Shown one piece after another: positions 45,349 to 56,418 of a stretch of 64,000 nt of DNA. Made by a program: the position numbers and the translations under genes. The first letter of the stretch is position 1; every line of letters begins with the position of its first letter. The notes under the pieces were generated by a model that did not search any database, was not told where the DNA came from, and saw nothing but the letters and a program-made list of their open reading frames with translations. This stretch comes from Camellia lanceoleosa (Eukaryota > Streptophyta > Magnoliopsida > Ericales > Theaceae), in the NCBI GenBank assembly GCA_025200525.1, contig CM045761.1, positions 94,712,182-94,776,181 on the forward strand, written 5' to 3'.

Positions 45349-46578
45349 CCATTGCCATGTTGGTTACTGATAGATACAAAATCAACAGCTTCCCCGGTTC
45401 TGGTGGTGACAACACGGGTGGGTTCTGTAGATACTGTTTGATCTGCTCAAAAGCAACTTGGTATCGGTCATCCCATTGGAATTTCTTTCCTTTCTTCAGG
45501 AGACCAAATAGTGGTTCACAAGTCAAGGTTAATTTTGCAATAAACCGTCTTATGAATTGCACTTTACCCAGAAAGCCTCACACCTCCTTTTCAGACCTTG
45601 GTGGTGGTATTTCTAAGATGGCCTTAATCTTAGATGGATCGACCTCAATGCCCCTTTGTGTAATCAAGAACCCCAGCATTTTCCCAGCTGTGACACCAAA
45701 AGTACATTTCTGAGGATTTAGTCACAACTGATACTCTTTGATTCGTTGGAAAAATTTCTTCAAGGCGGTGTAGTGGCCTTCTCTTTCCTTGGACTTGACA
45801 ATCATGGGGATCATATCATGCAAGATAGTGGTTGCAGCCTGTTGATAAGTAACCCCAGTATTTTTCAAACCGAACGGCATCACCCTATAGCAGTAGGTCC
45901 CCCACAGGGTAGTGAAGGAAGTCTTCTCCCTATCCTCCAGTGCCATCAAGATCTGATTGTACCCGGAAAACCCATCCATAAATTAGAGCAGCGCATGCCC
46001 CGCGGTGAAGTCCACCAATTCATCGATATGCAACAGAGGAAAGTCGTGCTTCGGACTGGCATTGTTCAGATTTCTGAAATCCACACACACCCAAATTTTG
46101 CCATATTTCTTTAGCACCAGAACTATGTTGGCCAACCAAGTAGGATACTCAGATACTAACAGGAACCCTGCATCAATCTGCTTGGTGACCTCTTCCTTGA
46201 TTTTCAGACCTAGTCCGGGCGTATTCTCTAAATCTTTTGCTTGACGGGTCGGGCCTCATGGTCAAGAGGGATCCGGTGCTGTACAATCTCAGGATCAATT
46301 ACAGGCATGCCTTCGTAGGACCATGCGAAAACATATTTGAAATCTTTTAATAAAGCAACTAAGTGCTCGCGTTCCTCCGAAGACAACATGGACCCGATCT
46401 GGACCAGACGCGGATCCTTCTCAGTACCAACATTAATCGAAGTGATTTCAACAACCAAAGGTTTTACAAACCTCTCCTCCTCTTGATCAATCAAATGTTT
46501 CAAAATCGGAGAAATTTCTTCCTCATCGTTTTTATCAAAGTTTTGAAAGTCTTGATTGAAGCAATAAACTAAAGGCAC
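45349..46578 (-). pseudogene. E1 reverse transcriptase and start of RNase H
   Basis: Starts with the Tat RT leader ('INVGTEKDPRLVQIGSMLSS', 'FAWSYEGMP', 'EIVQHRIPL'). Finger and palm blocks follow ('GKIWVCVDFRNLN', 'FMDGFSGYNQI', 'TYCYRVMPFGLKN'), then the thumb and connection ('GFLGKVQFIRRFIA', 'FQWDDRYQVAFEQIKQYL'), and RNase H starts at 'LSVTNMAMGC'. The YVDD catalytic block is missing: the frame passes from 'TTILHDMI' straight to 'PMIVKSKEREGH', an in-frame loss of about 11 residues near 45815. Stops occur before 'FMDGFSG' and at 'KQKI*'. E2 interrupts it at 45348. Confidence 0.88.
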
Positions 46579-47638
46579 ATAAAAGTACTTAAAAGCAGCA
46601 GTAGTACCATTCTCATTAGCAATTTCCAGTTCGTCTCACTCTTCGGTTACAACCGACTCAAAAGAAAATAAAAAAAGACGACCTGGGCAACACAACGACA
46701 TCCGGGTTATCAACCCCAGGAATACCGGACTCTGACTTAGAAGAACTGGAATCTGATTCCAACTCCACAGACTCTGTGGAATTAGATTTCGGTTCACTAC
46801 CTGACCCAAAACTGCTAGACAAAAAGCCTTCCTTGTACTGCCAAACGAGGGAGGGTGTGATAAATGCATCCAGAATGCCGGAAGAAGGGCCCACAGCCAG
46901 TTGATCTCCAATCATGGAAACAGAGAAATCATCCCCCGAGCACTCAAGTATGATCTGAGGATCTGAGAGGAGACAAGCCAGCGCTGCTCTCCATTCAAGT
47001 TCTGTGCCATCGAACGCATCCTCTACTCATTGTTCAGCCACAACTGGTGGGTCAGTCTGCTCTTCGGCAACTTCATCCCCTGGCAACTGTAAGTCAAAAA
47101 ATATCTCAAAGCCAGGCAAACGCCGCTTCTCTGAATTCAGCCATGGCTCTGGAAAGCCACAAAATGGGAAAGCTTCCCCCTCCCGGACAAAGCGGCCGTT
47201 AAGGGTTCCTTGGATAAGTCTATGCACTAACTCATAGTGTTTCTCGGCTTGTTTAGCCTTGGTTCTTCCAGCCATCTCCTTTCTCTTTCTTACCCAATCC
47301 TCTTTGGTAGGTGTGTAACCTAGACCAAAGGTATGAGGGTTGTATGGCACTTTGGCCAATTCAGCGATGCCCTTCCGGCCATTCTTTCCCAGTCCCATCC
47401 TGGGTACATGTTGAAGCTTATTCATGAGGTAAACATATTGTGCACTGACATTCAGTCCCTCATCAATAGCTAGAAGATCTTTCACTACCCGAGCCTCTGC
47501 CAAGGTGAACCCAGACAAGAAGACATCCTCCTCGCTATGTGCAATTTCCAAGATCGGTGTAGTAACCTCCGGCGGCGGATGTATGGAAGAGTTTCCAAAA
47601 ATAATTGGTACCCCCTTCCCATTGGGGTACTTCAACAT
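46579..47638 (-). pseudogene. E1 linker between protease and RT
   Basis: Open from 47638 to 47027 (203 aa, 'MLKYPNGKGVPIIFGNSSIH', with 'GMLKYP/GRKGIAELAKVPYN'-type blocks), then a TGA. 46915-46658 continues with an acidic Ser/Glu-rich stretch. Frames shift before RT. Tat/Ogre elements have a long spacer here, in some cases removed by splicing. I cannot assign a function. Confidence 0.6.
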
Positions 47639-48133
47639 CTAGTGTAAAGTGGAAGAGGCAGATCTTACTTGATGCAGCCACGGCCGTCTAAGGAGTAAGT
47701 TGAAGGTGGCTGGAACATCCAGAACATGAAACTTGATGTCTTGTTGTGCTAGGCCGACTTGAATTCTGATCTGTACTGTCCCCATCACTTCCCGGCTGGT
47801 ATCGTCATAAGCCCGAATCACCTGGGCTGTTGGTGCGAAATCTGCGGTCTTCAACCTGATAGCATAGGCTGTACGCGACGGACACACATTTATTGCAGAT
47901 CCCGTATCAACTAAGACAACTGGTATCCACTTGTCTTTGCACTCCACGGAGATGTATAACGACTTATTGTGCCGAGAGCCCTTAGGCGGTAATTCTTTAT
48001 CTGTGAAGGTCAAAGTCGGTGAAGTGCCACCCGGGAACACTAGTCCCACCAACTGCTCGGGAGTTGTATCAATAGAAAGCTTAGCCTTGTCCATTGCTGA
48101 TAGGACAACTTGTCTATACACCCGCGAGGCCAT
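47639..48133 (-). pseudogene. E1 aspartic protease
   Basis: A 164-aa open frame containing 'VVLVDTGSAINVCPS' (DTG active-site loop) and, about 85 residues on, 'FNLLLRRPWLHQ', the Gypsy protease ILGxPWL-type block. A TAG directly after 'SSTLH' replaces a likely glutamine and separates it from the linker. Retroviral-type proteases cut the gag-pol polyprotein. The catalytic loop looks intact. Confidence 0.85.
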
Positions 48134-48156
48134 GAGCAGTCCCTAGATAAAGATGT

Positions 48157-48796
48157 CTACTTGAATATTTTTAGCTGCTCCAGTACAGCTTCTTCCTTTA
48201 ACAGTCTGTCCTTCTGCTTCTTTGTTTCCTTGTCTTTCCCCGATGCCTCTGGTTGGTCCAGGTGTGGGGGTTTCAAATACCGCCCACTCCAGGTCATGTG
48301 GTCGACTTCTTCGGCATACCACGTGTCATCCAGGTGATTCTGTCCCCAGTTCTCATCAGTATGAGCCAGACACAAATCATCGTCTTCCAACCACATTCCC
48401 TCGGCAACCGACAAACAACTGTCCGGTTCCGCTGTAGTTCTTTTCGTGTTCACAACACATTCTGTCCCTGTAGGGGCCTTGGCTTTTCTAGCCCTCTGAT
48501 CAGTCTCAATCCTTTCTTATTCGAACCGCTTCAGCGCGGCCTCTTGTTCTGTATCTACTATACAAATTCTACTTAATTCCCGACCAAAATTCTCCGTACA
48601 TGTGCTCTCCGGCAACTTCTCCTCATTGTCGACCGTTCCAGCCATTGCAGACGTTCCTGTTTCTGATTGTCCCTGTTTCGGCTGAGACGCCTCATCAATG
48701 TCTGGCTCATCACTAAGCCACCTTGTATTGTCTGTTGATCCATTCAGGTCAAACCAGTTAATGCTCCCATCCCCTGGATCCTACTCATCAAAGAAC
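48157..48796 (-). pseudogene. E1 gag-protease spacer
   Basis: The last part (48453-48157, 98 aa) is open and charged ('KDKETKKQKDRLLKEEAVLE'), probably helical. The first part has stops. No recognised domain. Confidence 0.5.
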
Positions 48797-50541
48797 TACA
48801 GATTAGCAATGTCCTCCTCAAGCTTCGCCTGACTTGGTCCGTCTTCCCGGACCACATTCACCTTAGTTCCCTTCGGCAATTCTACCCTCGGCTTGGCCTG
48901 ATCAGCTGGCGTAATAAAAAGGCAAGGATTGTATGCTTCCTCAGTTAAGTCCGTAGAGCCCTCAAGCGTACTCTCTTCTACTATAGCCACCACCACGGGT
49001 TCGGGTTGAGGTATTAACATGCTCATCATGCATAAGTCTGTGCATTCTGGGATGAACAACGCCTGCTTAGGCAGGTGGGAGGGAGTAATGTATATGCTGG
49101 GGTCGTATGGGACGGCCATTGTTTGGATCAAGTTTACTTGCTTGGGTGGAGGAGGGGGTTGGTTATATGGTGGGAGGGGATTTGTACTGACATTTGGCTT
49201 CTCAAGAGGCGCTATCACTTTGTTGTCGATGAGATCTTGAATCTCATGACGAAGTCTGAAGCACAAATCAGTATCATGCCCATGCCGCTGATGGAAGGCA
49301 CAATACTTGGCTGGGTTGTGTGTAGGAGGGAGGGGATTTGGCAATGGGTGTGGTTCCAGGGGCTTCAGATGCCCTTTTCTAATCAAGACCCTCAAGGCTG
49401 CAGACAGAGACATGTAAAGTGCGGTTAAAACCCTCTAGCCCCAGCATGGGTACTTTGCTGGTTATGAGGTGGCTCCAGATGAGCCGATGAAAGGTGTGGC
49501 TATTTTTTGTGTGGTGGTGACCATTCCGACGTCAGAGGTCCTCGCAGCTGCATTGTTACTCGTAGCTGCATTCGAATTGTGGGTAAAGGCCCTCTTGGGC
49601 TGTTCTTTCTCTTGGTCAATCAGACCCTGCTTCATGGCATCTTCTATCTGTAACCCAATCTCATGAAGATCAGAAAAGGTGGGGAGGGGTAAGACAATCA
49701 TCTTCTGCAGCAGCTTTGGTTGCAGATTCTGCACGACCATCCTTATCTGGTCTTTCTCAGTTGGGCTGGTGCTCATCATGGAGGCCTTGGCCCTCCACCG
49801 GGTAACGAAGTCAGAGAAGGCCTCCTTCGGCTCTTGTCTAGTTGCCTCAAGATCACGAGTTGTGACCTCGATTTGAGTATTGTACAAATATTGGGAAATG
49901 AAGGCCTCTGCCATCTCCTCCCAATTCCTCTTCACTGAATCCTCCAGTTTAGCATACTAGATGGCCGCAATACCTGGCACGGTCTGACCAAAGAGGGATA
50001 GCTTTTGCAGTCTAGTCAGGCCCATCGGGCGTAAAATATCTGAAAACAGCCTCAAATGGACCATAGGATCGCCCGAGCCATCGAAGCGGTCTATGTGAGG
50101 CATTTTCAATCTATCTAGCAATGTCACTGCTGAATTTGTGTAGCCGTCCTCTATATCTGGGATCGAGTTAACTCCCCTGAGCCGCTTGAATAGCTTCTCA
50201 AGCTTGCTCACTTTTAGAGCGGTTGGATCGACCTCAAACTCGAACGGTGTGTCTGTTGGGTAGGCCGGTGCTATGGAGGTCTGAGGTGGGATTGGCCCCG
50301 CTGGGATGTCTGTATTCTCCTGGACATTTGCTGCACCCTCGGGTATTGGAACCCCAGGTGGGGGTGGATGCGAAGCAGATGCTCTTGCTTGTTGTGGTTG
50401 TTGTTGCAGTTGAAACCTGGAAATCAGCTCAGCCTGCTGGGTTACAACCTCTGTTTGACGAGCGGTAACTTCCGCTTGGCAAGCAGCGTCCCGCTGCATG
50501 GCCTCAACAGTTTGCTGGAGTTGTCGCATCATTTCCTCCAT
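48797..50541 (-). pseudogene. E1 gag
   Basis: Three pieces in series. 50541-49957 (194 aa) has a Gln-rich coiled start ('MEEMMRQLQQTVEAMQ'), a proline-rich linker and the capsid block 'IDRFDGSGDPMVHLRLF'. A TAG stop replaces the tryptophan of 'AAIWYAKLE'. 49935-49462 carries 'FISQYLYNTQIEV' and 'FSDFVTRWRAKASMM'. Two stops near 49450 precede 49413-48797 (205 aa), which starts 'MSLSAALRVLIRKGHLKPLE' and has the knuckle C38-x2-H41-x4-H46-x4-C51. Gag forms the particle and binds RNA. The stops are single-base changes, so decay is recent compared with the Athila copy. Confidence 0.88.
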
Positions 50542-50556
50542 ACTGACTAAGGGGTA

Positions 50557-50808
50557 TTAATCTAACAAAACGGGTATATATTCCCTCTCTGAGGTAGAAA
50601 CAGAAAACTGAACTTCACTGAGCACAGATAACTGACAACCTGGTGAATTATGACGAACTCTTATTCGTCTCGTAACCGGGGGTAGCGAAGCAAACACCGG
50701 TTGTCCTCTCACAAGCTCCCCAGATCGATAAAGCCTCCTTACTCTGGTCCAGAGTGCTTGGGGGTTAACTGCCTCGTCGGAAGCAATGATGAAAATACTA
50801 CCTTGCAA
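50557..50808 (-). other. Short ORF upstream of E1 gag, in frame with it
   Basis: An 83-aa frame ('MQGSIFIIASDEAVNPQALW') in the same frame as gag and separated from it by one stop and about five codons. It could be a gag N-terminal extension, a leader ORF or chance. I see no counterpart in E2. Confidence 0.3.
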
Positions 50809-51524
50809 AAAGAAAAATTAAGTAAAAAGGAAACAACAATCAGCAAACACACAGCATTTCGGTTTGGATAAAGACAACACACAGTTGAAATCATAAGCTA
50901 AACAATCTGCACTCAAACACTAATTTATGCCCCCAAATTTTCTGCCATAATATTGATACCCTCAAACACTGATGTCCTCAGACTGATACCTAGACTTACA
51001 ACTGATACATACATTCCTGTAGAGACACACCCTAACAGCACATATCAAGCAAGAGAGAGCCAAAACACCCTTATGGTGGGGTAGGGTTTTCCTGTCCTAG
51101 TTTCATCAGGAGCTAGGGTTTCACTATGCACGCATACGGTTTCAAACAATCCTGCATTCGGGTGAGCAACCTGTCCTAGTTTGGAACAGTCTCTAAGGCT
51201 TCCGATATGCAACTAGGTCAAATGGTCAAAAAGGGTGCCTCAACATGACCACCTAATATACCTCTCGCTCATAACACCGAGAAGTGAAAGGAGGACCAAA
51301 CGGTATAGCGGTAGTCCAGATCCAAGGTTTGTGTTCCCATCGTAGCAGAGCCCGTAACCAATTAGCCTTATGGCACGTTTTTTCAAGCGAGCCTCCGCCA
51401 AACCGCTCAGGAATAACAGATGGCAAACACTGTGACTTAGGCGCACCTATGCAAATGCAATGGAAAGAAACACATAAATGTAGATAAAACAACATATCAT
51501 GAGTTCGAGTCAAGTTCTCTAAGC
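50809..51524 (-). other. E1 5' leader (untranslated)
   Basis: Non-coding and conserved with the E2 leader over about 51020-51524. It differs by an extra segment near 51241-51325 ('cataacaccgagaagtgaaa' region). Candidate for shared packaging signals. Confidence 0.6.
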
Positions 51525-51541
51525 CCCCAGCAGAGTCGCCA
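51525..51541 (-). other. E1 primer binding site (tRNA-Arg type)
   Basis: Minus strand TGGCGACTCTGCTGGGG, one mismatch to the complement of the plant tRNA-Arg(ACG) 3' end, five bases from the LTR edge at 51547. Supports Ogre-like assignment. Confidence 0.85.
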
Positions 51542-51546
51542 GAAAC

Positions 51547-52527
51547 TGTAGACCCGACTTCCTTCGCGCGACCCCATTTTCGGAAAGGCGCGAATTGGTC
51601 TTACTACAGTTTAGACTCTTGTCACGATTCTGAATCTAATCTCACAAAGTGCAATGTGAGACTGATAAACACCAAAGAGTCCAATCCGGCAAATCATTTT
51701 GGAAAATCAGATTTTGAATAAAATAATGCCAAAACTGGACCACTTTGCTAGATTACAGAGTCGCCACCTAAATATTTTATTTTGGAAAATTTAGGAAACC
51801 CTAACTCGTGCCAAAGGCCACGTGTCCGTCATCACTAAAGTTGCCTCGGCTCAGGAACTTAGGTACGAGAGGGGAAGGTCTTGAAATGAGCACCCCCGCT
51901 CGGCCGATCAAAGGATCGGCCTCTACTACCATGATATGTTGTTTTATACAACTCATGCGTTCTTATTCCGATTATTAGCTAACTTTACTATGTGGTGCAC
52001 ACATACAAGTATAGACTAAGATCGCGAGAATTGGAACGAATTCGACTCATGTTTGCTTTCGAAAATGGTTTGAAAGTGCCACCCTCAAGTGGGCTTAAAA
52101 ACATGATTTGCCACTTCGCAAAGTGGGCTTAAAACTCACATTTGATTAATTGTTCCAATCCAAGCAACCAAGCCTTAATCCACAGGCATTCAAGCAGTTA
52201 AGCAAATAAGAACATAGCCTCATGGCAAGCATTCCTTCATGGCAACACTCACACTCCTGCAAGTATGCTAAAGCGTAGCACTTATGGTGTACTTCGAGTC
52301 AAAACAAAAGCTAGTTAGAAATATGCGTGATCCTAACTATGCAAAATGCTTAATGTAACACATGCAATATGCAACTAAATAGACTCGACTATCTAAGATG
52401 GCATGTGAATGCAACAATTTGATACACGTATTCAAGTAAGTGTATTGAATTTGCAATGCAGTTTGTATGATGCGCTGAGCCCGGTGCATGCAAGACAAAT
52501 GAATGATACAAACATGCAAAGCATAAG
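51547..52527 (-). repeat. E1 5' LTR remnant (3'-terminal 981 bp)
   Basis: Matches the E2 LTR ends from 'tactacagttt' onwards to 'gcaaagcataag', where similarity stops at 52527. The terminal 60 bp ('cgacttccttcgcgcgac') differ from E2, E3 and E7, marking another subfamily. The remaining 4 kb, including its promoter, are missing. Confidence 0.82.
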
Positions 52528-53052
52528 TTTGAGGTAACAAGTGCCAAGTCTTTATCCTCAAACTTCAATTGTTTGAAGGTCTCATAATACATTGTCTCGC
52601 ATGAACTCCCTTGGTCAATCAAGATCCTGTTGATGTCAAAATTCTTGACGCGCAAGGTGATGACTAGCACAACGTTACGGGGATTTTGCAGCCTTGCTAG
52701 GTCCCTATTGGAGAAAGAGATTACATTTTTTTTTGCTTATGTCCTTCCTTTCTTCACGGTCGGTTGAACTCTTATCACCTCCCTTATATGCTTTGCCTTT
52801 TTTATCATCCCCCAAAGCTCATAGACTCGCTCAGGCTCGATGATACCATTGATCACATTAATCACGGCTTGAGGCAAATCGTCAACTAGCATTCTTTCTA
52901 GTACGTTGTGGTCTTGAGGGGCTGGTCGTGCCCCAATTTCAATGTATCAGTCCAACTGGCCTGCTGCCACCAATTCTTCCAAGTGTTGTTTTAATGGCGT
53001 GCAATATTCAATTCGGTGCCCGAATTCATCGTGGAAGGTGCATCGGCATCTC
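52528..53052 (-). pseudogene. E5 zinc knuckle, spacer and protease N-terminus
   Basis: 'CTFHDEFGHRIEYC' (C-x2-H-x4-H-x4-C) at about 53045-53000, then a stop, a spacer, and 'VKNFDINRILIDQGSSCETM' (protease D-x-GS loop, here DQGS), followed by 'YYETFKQLKFEDKDL', ending at the truncation. Tat-type proteases commonly show such a DxGSS loop. Confidence 0.75.
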
Positions 53053-53121
53053 TCGTTATAGCCCGTCTGTGCTTTTCCCAATTCAGTAGGCCGCTGAACA
53101 AAGGGTTTATCACTTATTTCG

Positions 53122-54473
53122 TTATGTTTTCAGTAGATGGACTTCTTGAAAACCAACGTAATGGTGGTGCAAAACCTTCAACTTCCTTGTTTTGGCATTC
53201 TCGTCATTTGATGGACCGCTGCAATTATTATTGGTCGACCGACTTTTCTTTTCAACCATGTTTACCTTAGTTGAAGGCTTTTTGACCGACATCACTGTCT
53301 TGCCGGACTTTGCCTTGGCGCGGGTGCCATCCTCCTTCACCCTTATGTGTTGATGGACTTTCTCTATTAAGGCCTCTAGGGTAAGAGGTGGAGTCATTGT
53401 CATCGAATCTCTCAGCCTATGCCTAACAGGCAACCCTTGCTTGTACTGTGCAATAGCTAGGTTGGTAGGACACTCACCGATATGATTGAAGGTCTCCCAA
53501 CACCTGTTGTTGTAGGACTTCTTTCTCGCTTATGTCGATGTCAAGAAATTGGTCGATCTCCATAGGCATTTTGGTATTTGTTTTGAACCTGGTAATGAAC
53601 GCCTCAACGAGCTGCGCCTAGGAGGCAATTCTATCCTCTGGCAATCTCTCAAACCAAGTCAAGCCTAATTCCCCAAGACTTGATGGAAACAAAATGCACA
53701 TCAAGGTCTCATTCCGCTTGTGTATAGCCATTACTTGTCGAAAGTAGCTAAGGTGCATGTACAGATCTGACTTCCCATCGTAGATCGTAAACTTAGGCTG
53801 GTTAAAGCCTGAAGGCAATGGTGCATTCTCTATCGTCAGAACGAATGACGGGCTCTGCAATCTTGCCAACGCTCTGTCTACTGGCTCATAGGCGAAGTGT
53901 GACATTGGCATTGAAACCTCGACACTTTCTTGCGTCCTAGAAGCTTATCGCTACAGCGTAGACACCGTTTGGGGGTCTTGTGCCTTGGAAACTTCTCTCC
54001 TTTGTAACCTTTCATCCAAGACAGTCCAAAAATCTACCGACCTGGGCAACTCAGTATGTCGTGTAGATGTTTGATGAATGTAGGAGGGCCGATAACTACT
54101 TCACTCAGTGTACGACCTTTCAGACCTCACCCTCTCAGATATAGAGTAATAAGTTCTGGAGGTTCTTGAATGAGTGTTGCCTGTCCAAAGGCTTCTACTC
54201 TTGGAATGCATGGGTGTGGCATGTCTAACCTGTTCCCCAGAATGGTAGGATTCGGTTTGCATTTTGTGAATCTCCATTTCAGCCATGCCTTTGCCCTTCA
54301 CTTGGCGCTTCAAAGTCTCCATGTCTGCTACCATCCTTCTTATCAACTCGTTCTGCTCCCTCACTCGACCTTTCAGAACCTGGGTGTCTGTCTGTCACCT
54401 TTGTCCATCTAGGCTTCAAGAGTGGCAAGGACTTAAACCCTGCTTTTCTCGTGCACCCCCGTGAGGGTTCCAT
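53122..54473 (-). pseudogene. E5 gag capsid region
   Basis: Pieces at 54364-54101 (charged, 'MVADMETLKRQVKGKGMAEM'), 53911-53618 with the capsid motifs 'FTIYDGKSDLYMHLSYF' and 'LMCILFPSSLGELGLTWF', and 53433-53122 ('VRHRLRDSMTMTPPLTLEAL'). A stop replaces tryptophan after 'DRIAS', and frameshifts separate the pieces. Clearly a Gypsy gag, degraded. Confidence 0.8.
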
Positions 54474-54617
54474 CGTTGCGGGTCTAAATTCGCCAAGGGC
54501 GGAGCAAGAGGCAAGTCGTCACACCTCCAAAGGGAAATGCCAGAGGGAAACAGGAGGTGTGTGCCATTGAAACTCACTAAAGGAAAACTTGATCAAAAGG
54601 TAAGTTCTCTTATGCTT

Positions 54618-54634
54618 CCCACAAACGGCGTTAA
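54618..54634 (-). other. E5 probable primer binding site
   Basis: The minus strand near here reads TTAACGCCGTTTGTGGG, a decayed TGGCGCCGT..GTGGG-type site. An LTR end (TG at 54636-54637 on the plus strand) would follow directly. Confidence 0.45.
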
Positions 54635-54635
54635 T

Positions 54636-55831
54636 TGTATGAGCACGAAATAACCTTTACTCGTATAATCTTGTTGATCAAACTTGTGTTCCTGATGTAG
54701 GCCGAAAGGTACCACATTGAGGCCACTTAAGTTATATTTTCAGTCTTTCAATATTGTTTATTTGGTGGAGATGATGTGTTTTGTACACTTGAACAGATTT
54801 GGTTGTTAACGCATAAATTCAATCAAAAATGGCGCAAAAGCAAATTCTCCGTGCGAGGAACGAAAAAGCCCGACCTACCACCTCACCACATATGTGGCCA
54901 AGCCCCACAGTATGTGCGACTCATCACCACTCGAGCGCCTCACCTAGGGTTGCGTGCATGAAATCTTTAGACTATTCTTCTGGGAATAAAAGAAAGAAAA
55001 AGGGGCTGTAAAAGGGTTCGAAAATTATTTGAAAAAAAAGGGAGGCTAGGGTTTGAAAAGAGTGATTTCCCTCAAGCTTGAAGGACAACTTCCATGGGGG
55101 CTTCTTCCTCATCCTCTTCTTCTTCCCACTCCTCCATGAGTGGCTAGTCTTCCAATTTTAGAATTTTGATGAAACCCTAGCCATGTAAAAGGATTTTTCT
55201 TAAGCTTTGATTATGAAACGGTTTGAATAAATGTATGGATACTTTAGAAGTTTATAATATTTTTCTTTTTCATCTCTTCAAATATTTTACTATCTGTGAT
55301 TGTTTAATGCTTTCCACACATTAGTTTTCTTCGTCATTGTGTTCAAAGTATGAGACTAGTCATGCTACGAGAGACGGGTCGTGTTGTTATCATAGTTTAG
55401 AGAAAACGCCTCATGCTACTTTGAGATGACTCATGCCTGTACGTTGAACACAACCATCCTCTTGATCAATATTTCAAACTTGTAGTTGTGAAATATTGGG
55501 TAGTTCAAACCGGATTGCAATTGATGGTCGTTGTTAAATCTTATTTACGTAGTTAGCGGTGAATTCTTTGCCCTAAGATTTTCCCAAAAATCAATATCTT
55601 AAACCCTAATTTTAATTGTCAATTTAATTACTCAATTTCATTTAATTCTTGTTTAGTCATAATATCCATCAATCTTTTTAATCAAATTTAATTTAGGAAT
55701 TTAGGAAATTAGCAATTAAATTAGTTTAATTTCACAATTGTCCCTGTGGATCGATACCTAGACTTGTCATTATTCTAATAGAATTTGGTATAGTTTAGTA
55801 TTTATATTTGGTGTATGTAACGACCTAACCA
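54636..55831. repeat. Composite LTR sequence: E5 5' LTR remnant and E4 (Athila) 5' LTR
   Basis: Left part (from 54636) should be the E5 LTR. The right part ('ctagggttgcgtgcatg' at about 54945 to 'aacgacctaacca' at 55831) is the Athila 5' LTR. The border between them could not be placed. No coding sequence seen; ORFs at 54776-55011 are short and unconvincing. Confidence 0.55.
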
Positions 55832-55836
55832 AATTT

Positions 55837-55854
55837 TAGCGCCATTGCCGGGGA
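55837..55854 (+). other. E4 primer binding site (tRNA-Asp type)
   Basis: TAGCGCCATTGCCGGGGA, two changes from the Athila-type TGGCGCCGTTGCCGGGGA, five bases after the LTR end ..ACCA at 55831. Confidence 0.82.
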
Positions 55855-56418
55855 CTTCTGGGGAAATTAATTAATTTAAAGTTACATTCTTATTTTAATT
55901 TTTAGTTTATGATTTTAGAATTTTTTTTTTTTTTTTTAGTGTTGCTAAGTGTGCACAGTGTTTGAAAGTGGAGCTATCACCGAAGTGCAAGTGGAGCGTA
56001 ACCGAGCTTTAAAAACAAACCGCAACACTAAAGTGCTATTAAAAAAAATAAAAATAAAAATAAAAAAAAGACTTGCAAGCAAAGCACCAAAGTGCTAAAA
56101 AGAAAGACAGAGCTCAATTGGAGGTTGGAGACAACGTCTACACGTCAAGCACTCACAAGACAAGTAATGCGTTTTCATTAAATCGCTATAAATATTTCTC
56201 CCTTTGGTATTTTGCTTTCATAACTTAGTGTATAGAGTCGGAACTTAGTGTGTGTATGTGTGCGTGTGTGTGTCAGTAGTGTATGCACGGGCGCTGTTCT
56301 TGTTACCCTAAATTATGGTGTTTGGACCTTGAACTAAAAAGGACTCTTAGGAAACTTAGAGCCTCTGCCTCGTGTTCCTAGGCTTGAATATTCATATCCA
56401 TACTTCGAGCCATTAGAG
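55855..56418 (+). other. E4 leader
   Basis: AT-rich and non-coding, with a T-run at 55921-55938, an A-rich run at 56040-56067 and the text 'caaagtgct' repeated. I see nothing else. Confidence 0.55.

Larger units (their letters stand above)
1..52527 (-). mobile_element. E1: giant Tat/Ogre-like Ty3/Gypsy retrotransposon, split by nested insertions
   Basis: Minus-strand LTR retrotransposon. From right to left: 5' LTR remnant, tRNA-Arg-type primer site, leader, gag, protease, RT, RNase H, second RNase H, integrase, antisense genes, repeat-rich 3' UTR, polypurine tract, 3' LTR. The two halves of pol (45349 rightwards and 11373 leftwards) are one gene: the RNase H reading 'NMAMGC' at 45349 continues as 'MLAQE' at 11373, and GCAGT/GCAGC flanks the inserted E2. 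Lineage follows from the dual RNase H, the primer site and the LTR size. Net internal length is about 15.9 kb without E2 and one MITE. Broken by several nonsense changes, an RT active-site deletion and an integrase frameshift. The right LTR is truncated at 52527 and the left one runs off the window. Confidence 0.88.
52528..54635 (-). mobile_element. E5: truncated Gypsy element (gag to start of protease)
   Basis: Minus-strand fragment with a primer-site-like sequence at 54618-54634, gag, and the protease start, cut in mid-protease at 52528 where the E1 LTR remnant abuts. No target duplication or LTR end occurs at that junction, so an illegitimate deletion joined them. A different family from E1 by primer site and gag sequence. 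Confidence 0.75.

Noticed and set aside
54776..55011. Short plus-strand ORFs as possible host exons
   Set aside because: They lie in LTR sequence upstream of the Athila primer site, with no splice or domain support.
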